The position numbers were made by a program, and so were the translations under genes. From assembly GCA_014204435.1 (NCBI GenBank), contig JACHLF010000005.1, forward strand, positions 152,690-216,689: a DNA stretch of 64,000 bases, in the 5' to 3' direction. The DNA comes from Mycobacteroides chelonae. GTDB lineage: Bacteria > Actinomycetota > Actinomycetes > Mycobacteriales > Mycobacteriaceae. Every line of letters begins with the position of its first letter. Within the stretch, counting starts at the first letter, position 1. This document shows positions 37,706 through 46,212 of this stretch, piece by piece. The notes under the pieces are model-generated. The model was given only the letters and a program-made list of their open reading frames with translations. It had not been told where the DNA came from and did no database searches.

Positions 37706-38625
37706 CGCGACACCGGCTCGTAGGTCAGCTCCTGCGACCAGGTAGGGGTCTTGCCCAGCATCTGGATCGGGAACAGATCGATTGCTTTACCTAGCGATTC
37801 CGCAATGAACTGATACGGCTGCGCATGGTTTATCGACATCGCCAGGTGGTACTTGATGATATGAAAAGCCGGAATCCGACGAGTGTTCGCGCTGCGCCCA
37901 CCAACGCTTTCATATCGCCTAACAGCGTTGTATAGCTTCTCCTCGGAGAGCCCCATGGCCGAGATGTTGGCCATCATCCGGGTCAGCAGCGGCGAATAAA
38001 TCAGCACGCCGAGCAGCAAGGACGGTTTCATCACGGTGCCCACGGTTTCGACGATGAGCTTGCGCATAGGACTAGCCCCCAACATGTCTAGGACCGCGAA
38101 GCCCACCGCAAGGTGTCTGGACTCGTCACTGTTGATGTGCTGGAAAACCTGGTGGCAAAGGGGGTCTGCGACCTCGTCGAGTAAGAACTTGACCAGCGCT
38201 CCGTCCAAAGCTGTCTCGAGCGCAGGAATAGCGGTACCGAGAGCTGCTAAGGTGAGATCGTCACTGTAACGATCGAGCCATTCGATGACCAACCGAATAT
38301 TCTTGTTGGGTACCGGCATTTCACCCGGTTCTATCATGCCCCAACGTCGCATCAGCGCCAGCTCGGCATTGGCATGCCGCTGCTCCTCGGCGTGGAAGTA
38401 CGTGTAAATCTGTTTGAGGTCCTCGTCCGCCGCCTTTTTTGCCAAGGCCGCGAACCCCCGCGCCCCCACGTTCTCGATCCACACCAGGTCGGACATGAAC
38501 TCCTTGAGTGTGGGGCGCTGTTCGTCGGTGATAAGGTCGGCACCTGGTGCGTCCCAGTCGATATCGGCCAATGCCCACTGTTTGTCCTTGATGGTCGCAA
38601 GGATGCTGTCGAGTGCGATTGCCAT
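37702..38625 (-). CDS. Ferritin-like diiron protein
   Basis: A 307-residue helical protein. Two metal-binding segments are visible: YTYFHAEEQRHANAELALM (Glu-Glu..His) and FQHINSDESRHLAVGFAVL (Glu..His), with another Glu in LVWIENVG, the pattern of a diiron four-helix bundle such as N-oxygenases or desaturase-like proteins. ATG 38625 has GAAGGA upstream. Flanked by an SDR and a monooxygenase, it is likely an oxidase in the same pathway; the substrate is unknown. Confidence 0.8.
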   Translation of the reverse strand: MAIALDSILATIKDKQWALADIDWDAPGADLITDEQRPTLKEFMSDLVWIENVGARGFAALAKKAADEDLKQIYTYFHAEEQRHANAELALMRRWGMIEPGEMPVPNKNIRLVIEWLDRYSDDLTLAALGTAIPALETALDGALVKFLLDEVADPLCHQVFQHINSDESRHLAVGFAVLDMLGASPMRKLIVETVGTVMKPSLLLGVLIYSPLLTRMMANISAMGLSEEKLYNAVRRYESVGGRSANTRRIPAFHIIKYHLAMSINHAQPYQFIAESLGKAIDLFPIQMLGKTPTWSQELTYEPVSR

Positions 38626-38641
38626 CGTGTTTCCTTCCTGG

Positions 38642-39520
38642 TCAGTTTCCGCGGTGGCGGGAGAAACGTTCGGCGATGCCCAGCGCTTTGGTGTAGGTAT
38701 CGGGGGCCAGGCGCTTGGCTTGCCACATGAATCGGGCATCGAGCTGTGGGACCACGTACAGCTGGCCCCGGTCGTGGGCGTCAAGGCAGCCGCGCGCTAC
38801 CGAGTCCGCGGAAACCCCGGTCCATTTCATGGCGGTGGCGGCCAGACGGGCGGCCGACTCTTCGATAATGCCGCTGTCGACGATGTTGGTCTTGACGAAT
38901 GTCGGGCACAGCACGGTGACGGCCACACCGGTGCCACTGAGTTCGGCGGCAAGTGTCTCCGAGAGCGCGAGCACCCCCGCCTTGCTGACGTTGTAGGCAC
39001 CCATGCGGGGCGCGGCCGCGAAGCTCGCCGCGGAGGCCACGTTGATGATGCCGCCGCGTCCCAGCTCTCGTAGCCGCGGCGCGAACACGTGGCTGCCGTG
39101 GATGACGCCCCACAGGTTCACCCCGAGCGTCTTGTGCCAATCGGTCAGCGGGGCGGCGCCGACAACTTGGCCGCCCGCACCGATGCCCGCGTTGTTGATC
39201 ACCAGATCGGCCGGCTTTCCGAACCATTCCTCGGCGGTGTCGGCCAGCGCTTCCACCTCGTCTATCACGGAAACGTCGCAGGCGGTATCGATGGCGCGGT
39301 CACCGATCAGCGCCGCGGTCTCCTTGGCGCCCGGCAGGTTCACATCGGCACACATCACCCGTCCACCTCGACGAGCCAGTTCTAGGGCAAATGCCCGGCC
39401 AATACCGCTGGCCGCGCCGGTGACCACCACATCAGCATTGCGCGTGCGGCGCTCGCCACGCCCAAAGCCCAACAGGCTCACCGCGGGGCCACCACAGCAC
39501 ATGTTGGTGGCACCCGCCAT
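38642..39520 (-). CDS. Short-chain dehydrogenase/reductase
   Basis: A 292-residue SDR. The cofactor motif is VVVTGAASGIGRAFALELA, then NNAG, and the catalytic Ser and YNVSKAG (Tyr, Lys). The acidic residue in CADVNLPG suggests NAD(H). ATG 39520 is chosen; the open frame extends to 39589 and the exact start is uncertain. It is the first gene of the SDR-diiron-monooxygenase operon, divergent from a TetR gene. Confidence 0.88.
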   Translation of the reverse strand: MAGATNMCCGGPAVSLLGFGRGERRTRNADVVVTGAASGIGRAFALELARRGGRVMCADVNLPGAKETAALIGDRAIDTACDVSVIDEVEALADTAEEWFGKPADLVINNAGIGAGGQVVGAAPLTDWHKTLGVNLWGVIHGSHVFAPRLRELGRGGIINVASAASFAAAPRMGAYNVSKAGVLALSETLAAELSGTGVAVTVLCPTFVKTNIVDSGIIEESAARLAATAMKWTGVSADSVARGCLDAHDRGQLYVVPQLDARFMWQAKRLAPDTYTKALGIAERFSRHRGN

Positions 39521-39579
39521 AATTGACTGCACATGCCACCACTTTGACCGACAATGGGCGCTGCTGTCAACATGGGACG

Positions 39580-40212
39580 ATGGCGGCATCAGCTGGGATC
39601 TGGGGTGGACGTACCGCGGCAGAACGCCGCGCCGAACGCCGAGAGCGGCTGGTCAATGCCGCGCAGGAGATCTGGATCGAACAAGGCTGGGCCGCGGTCA
39701 CCATGCGGGGTGTCTGTGCACGAACCTCATTGAACGACCGGTACTTCTACAAGGATTTCGCCGATCGCGAGGACCTGCTGGCGGCGGTCTGGGACGGCGT
39801 GCGCGACGAGCTCATCGCGCAGATTTCCGCCATCGCCGCAGAGGACCCCGAGCGCCCCGCATTGGACACGCTGCGCAAGACGATCACCCTTGTGGTTGAA
39901 CGCGTTTCCGCTGACCCCGGCTGGGCCGACATCATCTTCGTCCGGCATGTCGGCAGCGGAGTACTCGAGCAGCGACGGATCGACCTACTGCATCAGGCCA
40001 CCGCGGTGCTGATCGCCGCGGCCGACCCCTATCTGGTCAGAAACGTCGACCGAACCGGATTCCGCGTGGACACGCTCGTCGGCATCGGCGGGTTCAGTGA
40101 GCTGGTGAACGCCTGGCGCTCTGGGCTTCTCGACGTCAGCGCCGATGACGTGATCGAACACAGCACCCGCATCGGGGCCACACTCGCCGCCAGCTACCTG
40201 AACCCGGCGTAG
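39580..40212 (+). CDS. TetR-family regulator
   Basis: A 210-residue TetR protein. The HTH region is AAQEIWIEQGWAAVTMRGVC with ARTSLNDRYFYKDFADREDL. ATG 39580 starts MAASAGIWGGRTAAERRAER. It is divergent from the SDR operon, 59 bp apart, and most likely represses it. A loose inverted repeat (TTGACTGCA / TGCTGTCAA, 39523-39570) lies between, but its spacing is wide for a TetR dimer. Confidence 0.87.
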   Translation: MAASAGIWGGRTAAERRAERRERLVNAAQEIWIEQGWAAVTMRGVCARTSLNDRYFYKDFADREDLLAAVWDGVRDELIAQISAIAAEDPERPALDTLRKTITLVVERVSADPGWADIIFVRHVGSGVLEQRRIDLLHQATAVLIAAADPYLVRNVDRTGFRVDTLVGIGGFSELVNAWRSGLLDVSADDVIEHSTRIGATLAASYLNPA

Positions 40213-40215
40213 AAG

Positions 40216-41445
40216 CTAGGCGGGAACTTCGACCTGCGGCTCTGCCACCGGTTCGGAGCCGAAGGTCCCCGACACCGGAACGCCGACAACCGCGGCCTTG
40301 AGCACCGTCGACACACCGGCCGCACTGCGCTGCCAGGACAGATCCGCACAGCGGGCCCGTGCGGCCTCTCCCAGGCGGTAACGAAGTTTGTTGTCCACCA
40401 ACAACGTCGCGGTATGTCGGACGAACTCATCCTGGTCTCGACACAGCAGGCCGGTGATGCCGTCGGTCACCGAGTCGGTAAGCCCGCCGGAGGAGCAATA
40501 GCCGATCGTAGGCACTCCGTGCTGTGCGGCCTCGGTGACCGCCAAGCCCCAGCCCTCCTTGCGCGACGGCATCAAGTGCACCCAGGCGCGCTGCAGCACC
40601 CGATGCTTGGATTCTTCGTCAAGGTAACCATGGAACGTCACCGCCTCGGAAATATCCAGCCGGGCAGCGTGTTCCACCAAACGATCCATCCACCAACCAT
40701 CGCCCACGACATCAAGGTGCACATCGGGAACATGGTCACGCAGCACCGCCAAGGTGGTCAGCGCGTGCTCGATCTGCTTGTGCGGCACCAAGCGCGACAG
40801 CACCACCACGCGCGGCGTCTCGCTGCGCGCATCCAGCGCATCGACGCCGATGTGGTGGGCGACCTGGTCGATGCCATTGCGCACCACCGCGATCCGCCCG
40901 GGCTCTATGCCCAGAGTTATCAGATCAGACGCGGACGGCTGCGAGACCGTCAGATACTGGTTGTGACGGTGCATCCGGGGAGACAGCCGCGATTCCAGCC
41001 ACCACCCCAGCCTGCCGATAAGCGGTCCTGCCACCGGCCACTGCTCGCGATGACAGTGATGTACCAGCACCACGACCGGCGCCTTGGCCACGGTGCTAGC
41101 GAAGAAGGGGATGCCGTTTTGGGTGTCAATGACAACGTCGGGGTGCACGTCACGCAGCGCGCCCAGACCCATCCGGCCGGCCAGCAGCGACAGCAGCGCG
41201 CGTGGGTACACCGTGAAGCGGCCGCCCGCCCGCGAGATGTGCACTCCGTCGACCACCTCACGGCGTGGCGCGCCCGGGTAGGCGGCACACCGCAGGGTCA
41301 CCTTGACCCCAGATGCGGCCAGCTCAGCCCCGATGCGCTGCAGGTATGTCTCGCTCCCGCCGCCCTGGGGATGATCGGTATCGCGCCAGCACAGCATGAG
41401 GACCTCCCGCGGGAGGCCCGGCTGATCTGACAGTTCGCTCAACAC
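40216..41445 (-). CDS. GT4-family glycosyltransferase (Rv0225-like)
   Basis: A 409-residue GT-B enzyme. It starts at GTG 41445 (VLSELSDQPGLPREVLMLCW). N-domain glycine loop: DTDHPQGGGSETYLQRIG. C-domain: VVVLSRLVPHKQIEHAL and the donor-site EGWGLAVTEAAQHGVPTIGY. It probably transfers a sugar from a nucleotide or lipid donor in the envelope. Divergent from the methyltransferase gene with about 80 bp between, as in the Rv0225/Rv0224c pair. Confidence 0.88.
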   Translation of the reverse strand: MLSELSDQPGLPREVLMLCWRDTDHPQGGGSETYLQRIGAELAASGVKVTLRCAAYPGAPRREVVDGVHISRAGGRFTVYPRALLSLLAGRMGLGALRDVHPDVVIDTQNGIPFFASTVAKAPVVVLVHHCHREQWPVAGPLIGRLGWWLESRLSPRMHRHNQYLTVSQPSASDLITLGIEPGRIAVVRNGIDQVAHHIGVDALDARSETPRVVVLSRLVPHKQIEHALTTLAVLRDHVPDVHLDVVGDGWWMDRLVEHAARLDISEAVTFHGYLDEESKHRVLQRAWVHLMPSRKEGWGLAVTEAAQHGVPTIGYCSSGGLTDSVTDGITGLLCRDQDEFVRHTATLLVDNKLRYRLGEAARARCADLSWQRSAAGVSTVLKAAVVGVPVSGTFGSEPVAEPQVEVPA

Positions 41446-41526
41446 CGCTAAGCACCCTAGGCCGTTAGGGTGGGCCTCCAGAAATTCCGTCTCCTTCAAT
41501 AAGGAAATCGAGCAGAACGAGAACCC

Positions 41527-42297
41527 GTGCCGAAGATCACCGACGTATTTGCACAGCGAGCCACTCTTCGACGTTCTACCAGCTTGTTGGCATCCTTCCG
41601 CTTTGAGCAGAGTGCGCCAGAGCGGTTCTACGGCACGGTGGCACAGGACACAGTTCACCTGGTCACAGACCTGTGGCAACAGGCGACCGGCGCCGGACTG
41701 CAGAACCGCACCGTGCTGGATGTGGGGGGCGGGCCGGGGTACTTCGCCTCTGCCTTCGCCGAGTCCGGAGCGCGGTACATCGGTGTCGAACCCGACCCCC
41801 GAGAGATGCACGCGGCGGGGGACGGCATCAGAGATCCGCGCGCGAGGTATCTGCGAGCCTCAGGCATGGCGCTGCCGCTGGCAGATGACAGCGTCGACAT
41901 CTGCCTGTCATCGAACGTCGCCGAGCACGTCCCCGAGCCCTGGCGACTCGGCACGGAGATGTTGCGGGTCACCCGGCCGGGCGGGCTGGCGATCTTGTCG
42001 TACACCGTCTGGCTCGGCCCGTTTGGCGGCCACGAAATGGGTCTGACGCACTATTTCGGGGGTGCCCGCGCCGCCCGCTGGTACACCCGCAAGCACGGCC
42101 ACCTACCCAAGAACAACTACGGGTCGTCACTTTTTCCGGTGTCCGTGCGCGACGGGCTGCAGTGGGCCGAAAGCACCGGCGCACTGGTCGGCGCATTTCC
42201 CCGCTACCACCCCAAATGGGCATGGTGGATCACCAGAGTTCCCGCTGTGCGGGAGGTTCTGGTGAGTAATTTGGTGCTCGTCCTGCGCCCGCGCTGA
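41527..42297 (+). CDS. SAM-dependent methyltransferase (Rv0224c-like)
   Basis: A 256-residue class I methyltransferase. SAM motif I is VLDVGGGPGYFASAFAESG; the acidic end of strand 2 is IGVEPDPREM; motif post-II LPLADDSVDICLSSNVAEHV. It starts at GTG 41527. The Rv0224c family has been linked to methylation of trehalose mycolates (MtrP) in Corynebacterineae; this is from family knowledge and context. Confidence 0.87.
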   Translation: MPKITDVFAQRATLRRSTSLLASFRFEQSAPERFYGTVAQDTVHLVTDLWQQATGAGLQNRTVLDVGGGPGYFASAFAESGARYIGVEPDPREMHAAGDGIRDPRARYLRASGMALPLADDSVDICLSSNVAEHVPEPWRLGTEMLRVTRPGGLAILSYTVWLGPFGGHEMGLTHYFGGARAARWYTRKHGHLPKNNYGSSLFPVSVRDGLQWAESTGALVGAFPRYHPKWAWWITRVPAVREVLVSNLVLVLRPR

Positions 42298-42342
42298 ATC
42301 CAGAATTGCAACAGGTTCCACTTCCCCGGACTGCCCGGTAGT

Positions 42343-42361
42343 GTTGCGTGCGTCACGCAAC
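42343..42361. promoter_or_regulatory. Perfect 19-bp palindrome before the phosphotransferase operon
   Basis: GTTGCGTGCGTCACGCAAC has perfect 8-bp arms and ends 31 bp before the TTG start at 42393. It is a strong operator candidate; no regulator gene lies next to the operon. Confidence 0.7.
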
Positions 42362-42392
42362 GAAGCGGACATGAAACGGAAGTCACGACACC

Positions 42393-43553
42393 TTGACTGA
42401 GCAGACAGCGACGCATGAGGACGTTGCACGTCCCGCGCAATCTCAACGGGATCCGGAAACCTTGCGCGGCACGCTCGCCGAGTGGATCTCCGCCCAACTG
42501 CCGGCCGATGCCGCGCTGAGCGTGGACCACGCGGAACTGCCGAGCGCCAACGGAATGTCCAGTGAGACGATCCTCGCCGACGCACAGTGGACCGCGAACG
42601 GCCAGCGTGCTGTCCACCGTCTGGTGATCCGGACCGCGCCTCAGCCCGATTCGAGTCCGGTGTTCCCGACCTATGACATGCGCCGCCAGTTCGACGTCAT
42701 GGACACCCTGGGCCGTCATTCCTCCGCCGTGGTTCCACCGGTGCGCTGGTACTGCGCCGACACCACGGTGCTCGGCGGCGAGTTCTTCGTGATGGACCGG
42801 GTGGACGGCGAGGTGCCCCCGGACCGCATGCCGTACACCTTCGGCTCTTGGGTGACCGAGGCCGCTGAGGCCGACCGGCGCAAGATGCAGCGCCTCACCG
42901 TGGAGCAGCTTGCCCGCATCCACGCCGCACCGGTGGAGAACTTCTCGTTTCTCGACGACGCCCGTCACGGCGAGACCGGCCTAGACGCCCATGTACGCCG
43001 CACCCACGAGTTCTACGAATGGGTGCGCGGCGACGGGCCGACGATCCCGCTGATCGATCGCGGCTTCGAGTGGCTGCGCGAGAACTGGCCCGAGGAGTCT
43101 CTGTCGGACGTGGGACGCCCCATAGATGTTGTCAGCTGGGGCGACTCGCGTCCGGGCAATGTCATCTACCGAGATTTCGAACCGGTGGCACTGTTGGACT
43201 GGGAAATGGCGACCATCGGACCGCGTGAGCTAGATCTGGGATGGATCATCTTCCTGCACCGCTTCTTCCAGGATTTGGCCGAAGTGGCGACGCTGCCGGG
43301 TCTCCCGGACTTCTGCCGACGCGAAGACATCGCCGCCGAATACGCCGCCCTCACCGGGCACCATGCCGCGAACCTGGACTTCTACACCGCGTACGCGGCA
43401 TTACAGCACGCCGTCATCATGGTACGGATCCAGATGCGCGCCATGGCATTCGGACAAGCGCAGATGCCGGACGACCCCGATGACCTGATCCTGCACAGGG
43501 CCACGCTGGAGAAGATGCTGAACGGGACCTACTGGGCGGGAGTCACGGCATGA
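42393..43553 (+). CDS. Phosphotransferase family protein (APH/ACAD10-like)
   Basis: A 386-residue kinase-like protein. Catalytic loop: WGDSRPGNVIY, and the metal-binding DWEMATIGPRELDLGW. The family includes aminoglycoside phosphotransferases and ACAD10/11-type kinases that act on hydroxyacyl-CoA. The TTG start is at 42393. Overlaps of 4 bp with each following gene in the operon (ATGA at 43550 and 44674) mark translational coupling. With an aldehyde dehydrogenase in the operon, catabolism of a hydroxylated compound is plausible. Confidence 0.85.
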   Translation: MTEQTATHEDVARPAQSQRDPETLRGTLAEWISAQLPADAALSVDHAELPSANGMSSETILADAQWTANGQRAVHRLVIRTAPQPDSSPVFPTYDMRRQFDVMDTLGRHSSAVVPPVRWYCADTTVLGGEFFVMDRVDGEVPPDRMPYTFGSWVTEAAEADRRKMQRLTVEQLARIHAAPVENFSFLDDARHGETGLDAHVRRTHEFYEWVRGDGPTIPLIDRGFEWLRENWPEESLSDVGRPIDVVSWGDSRPGNVIYRDFEPVALLDWEMATIGPRELDLGWIIFLHRFFQDLAEVATLPGLPDFCRREDIAAEYAALTGHHAANLDFYTAYAALQHAVIMVRIQMRAMAFGQAQMPDDPDDLILHRATLEKMLNGTYWAGVTA

Positions 43554-44677
43554 GCCTGTCCCCCTTCGACGACTACCCCATCCACCAAATCGCCGATGTG
43601 GTGCGCCACGTTGGCACCTCGGATCGAAACTTCTACGACCGCTACTACTTTAGCTGCCACGGCGGCCGCGCCGACCTGCCGTATCTGATCACCGGACTGG
43701 GCGTCTATCCGAACTTGGGCGTCACCGACGCCTTCGCGTCGGTACGCAATGGCGACGACATCGTGGTGTTCCGGGCCTCTCGTGCGCTGGCCGACGACCG
43801 CGCCGATCTGAATGTCGGACCGTACCGCATCGAGGTCGTCGAAGGCCTCAAGAAGGTGCGGGTCATCCTCGAGCCGGGTGACGACTACGACCTCGCTTTC
43901 GATATCACCTACACCGGCGAGATACCGGCTTCTCTAGAGCCCGGCCATTACCAGCGCCAGCTCGGCCGCGTCATGTTCGACACCTCCCGGTTTGCCCAAA
44001 CAGGCACCTGGACAGGACAACTGACGATCGACGGCGCCACCCACGAGCTGAACGGGGTCAACTGGTCGGGTAATCGGGATCGATCCTGGGGCATCCGTCC
44101 TGTCGGTGAGGGTGAGCCCGCCGGGCGGCGTGCCACGCTGGCCGGCGGCTTCTTCTGGCTCTACAACGTGATCTCGTTCCCCGAATACTCGATCGTGTTC
44201 GTCAATCAGGAGGATGAGTACGGCAACAAAGTGGTCAGCGGCGCGCGGCGAGTATGGCGCGATCCGTCGAAGGGGATCGAGGAGCTCGGTCCCATCACAC
44301 ACGACATCACCCTGATACCCGGCACGCGCGAAGCGCGTTCGGCAGTAATTACGTTGGGCGACATCACCATCACCGCCGACATCGTGCTGCCGCACTATTT
44401 CGGCTTCGGCACCGGGTACGGCCTGGATCCGGACTGGCGCCACGGCATGTGGCAGGGCGACCTCGTCGTGCAGGGCACGCGGTACAAGACCGCAGAGCTC
44501 GATGCCACGCTCAAACTGCTGTGCCCCGTGGACAACGTCGCGACCTTCACGGCGACAGAGAACGGGGTCCAGACCCACGGCAGTGGGCTGTTCGAGTTCG
44601 GGCCCATAGGCCCACATAAACCCTCCGGCTTTACCGGGTTCGTTGATACACATCAGGAAAGAGACAACGATTCATGA
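43550..44677 (+). CDS. Conserved hypothetical protein (DUF7064/7065-like, calycin-type)
   Basis: A 375-residue beta-rich protein without a signal peptide: FYDRYYFSCHGGRADLPYLI near the N-terminus, NGVNWSGNRDRSWGIRPVGE in the middle, and HYFGFGTGYGLDPDWRHGMW toward the end. It resembles the two-domain beta proteins related to CrtC and Diels-Alderase-like folds, which often sit beside ACAD10-like kinases and acyl-CoA enzymes. No catalytic residues can be assigned. Overlaps both neighbours by 4 bp. Confidence 0.7.
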   Translation: MSLSPFDDYPIHQIADVVRHVGTSDRNFYDRYYFSCHGGRADLPYLITGLGVYPNLGVTDAFASVRNGDDIVVFRASRALADDRADLNVGPYRIEVVEGLKKVRVILEPGDDYDLAFDITYTGEIPASLEPGHYQRQLGRVMFDTSRFAQTGTWTGQLTIDGATHELNGVNWSGNRDRSWGIRPVGEGEPAGRRATLAGGFFWLYNVISFPEYSIVFVNQEDEYGNKVVSGARRVWRDPSKGIEELGPITHDITLIPGTREARSAVITLGDITITADIVLPHYFGFGTGYGLDPDWRHGMWQGDLVVQGTRYKTAELDATLKLLCPVDNVATFTATENGVQTHGSGLFEFGPIGPHKPSGFTGFVDTHQERDNDS

Positions 44678-46131
44678 CCAATTACGACAAGCTCTTCATC
44701 GGTGGCGTCTGGACCGAGCCGGCCACCGGCCAGGTGATCGAGGTCATCTCGCCCGCCACCGGCCAGAAGGTCGGCCAGTGTCCACTGGCCTCCCCTGCCG
44801 ATGTCGATGCCGCGGTGAGCGCCGCCCGCCGCGCCTTCGACGACGGCCCGTGGCCCACGCTGACCCCGCACGAGCGGCAGGCCGTACTGCAGAAGGCAGT
44901 GTCGCTGCTGGAATCCCGCAAGGACGAGATCTGCAAGGCCATCGCCGATGAGACCGGTGCTCCTCCCATGGTCATCGAGACGTTGCAGTGGATGGGTGGC
45001 TTTGGCGCCATCCAGTACTACGCGAACGCCGCCGACGCCGTGAAATGGAAGGAGCTGCGCAACGGCGCCTACGGCCAGACCGTGGTGACGCGCGAGGCGG
45101 CAGGCGTGGTGGCCGCCATCGCGGCCTGGAACGTGCCACTGTTCCTGGCACTCAACAAGATCGGACCAGCCTTCCTCGCGGGCTGCACCGTGGTGCTCAA
45201 GCCCGCCGCGGAGACCCCGCTATCGAGCTTCATCCTGGCTGAGGTGTTCGCCGAAGCGGGCGTGCCCGAGGGCGTGCTGTCGGTGGTTCCGGGTGGAGCC
45301 GAGACTGGCCGGGCGCTGACCAACAATCCCGCCGTGGACGTGTTCAGCTTCACCGGCAGCACCGCCGTCGGCAAGGAAATTGCAGCGATCGCATCGAAAA
45401 GTCTCAAGAAATCGATCCTCGAACTCGGCGGTAAGTCCGCCGCCATCGTGCTGGAGGATGCCGACCTGGCGGCAGCGCTGCCGATGCTGGTGTTCTCCGG
45501 CTTGATGAACGCCGGCCAGGGCTGCGTCAACCAGACCCGGGTGCTGGCACCGCGGTCGCGGTACGACGAGGTGGTGGATGGCATCGTCGGCATGGTGTCG
45601 CTGATGGGTGTCGGCCTGCCCGACGACCCCGCCACACAGGTCGGCCCACTGATCACCGAGAAGCAGCGCGCCCGCGTCGAGGCCTACATCACCAAGGGCA
45701 TCGAGGAAGGCGCGCGCCTGGCCTACGGCGGCAAGCGCCCCGAGGGCCTGGACGGCGGATACTTCGTGCAGCCAACGATTTTCGCCGATGTCGACAACTC
45801 GATGACCATCGCGCAGGAGGAGATCTTCGGCCCGGTGCTGTCGATCATCGCTTACGACTCCGTCGACGAGGCCATCAAGATCGCCAACGACTCCAACTAC
45901 GGCCTCGCCGGCAGTGTGTGGACCACCGATGTCCCGAAGGGCCTGGAGGTGGCGGCGCAGATCCGTACCGGCACCTACGGCATCAACTGGTACGCCTTCG
46001 ACCCCAGCTGCCCGTTCGGCGGCTACAAGCAATCCGGCATCGGCCGGGAGAACGGGCCCGAGGGCATCGAGGAGTACTGCGAGCTCAAGAGTGTGCTCCT
46101 GCCCATGGGGTACACCCTCGACTCGATCTGA
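44674..46131 (+). CDS. Aldehyde dehydrogenase (Rv0223c-like)
   Basis: A 485-residue NAD(P)-dependent aldehyde dehydrogenase. The catalytic Cys284 is in AGQGCVNQTR, the general base Glu250 in SILELGGKSAAIV, the oxyanion Asn in AAWNVPLFLALNK, and the cofactor motif FTGSTAVGKEI. It oxidises an aldehyde to the acid; the substrate is presumably made by the upstream genes. Last gene of the coupled operon. Confidence 0.92.
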   Translation: MTNYDKLFIGGVWTEPATGQVIEVISPATGQKVGQCPLASPADVDAAVSAARRAFDDGPWPTLTPHERQAVLQKAVSLLESRKDEICKAIADETGAPPMVIETLQWMGGFGAIQYYANAADAVKWKELRNGAYGQTVVTREAAGVVAAIAAWNVPLFLALNKIGPAFLAGCTVVLKPAAETPLSSFILAEVFAEAGVPEGVLSVVPGGAETGRALTNNPAVDVFSFTGSTAVGKEIAAIASKSLKKSILELGGKSAAIVLEDADLAAALPMLVFSGLMNAGQGCVNQTRVLAPRSRYDEVVDGIVGMVSLMGVGLPDDPATQVGPLITEKQRARVEAYITKGIEEGARLAYGGKRPEGLDGGYFVQPTIFADVDNSMTIAQEEIFGPVLSIIAYDSVDEAIKIANDSNYGLAGSVWTTDVPKGLEVAAQIRTGTYGINWYAFDPSCPFGGYKQSGIGRENGPEGIEEYCELKSVLLPMGYTLDSI

Positions 46132-46160
46132 TCCCCCGACACGCCATCCTCTGGCGGATA

Positions 46161-46187
46161 CGTCTCGCACAAGTTCGCCACGAGACG
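46161..46187 (+). terminator. Hairpin between aldehyde dehydrogenase and MFS genes
   Basis: CGTCTCG and CGAGACG pair perfectly around a 13-nt loop, nested in an outer GACACGCC (46138) / GGCGTGTC (46187) pairing. It is 30 bp past the dehydrogenase stop. It may terminate that operon or serve as an operator for the transporter. Confidence 0.45.
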
Positions 46188-46212
46188 GCGTGTCGCTGGA
46201 TAGGTTGACGCA

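Noticed and set aside
39523..39570. Inverted repeat TTGACTGCA / TGCTGTCAA between SDR and TetR genes
   Set aside because: The arms are 30 bp apart, too far for a single TetR dimer; kept only as a remark.
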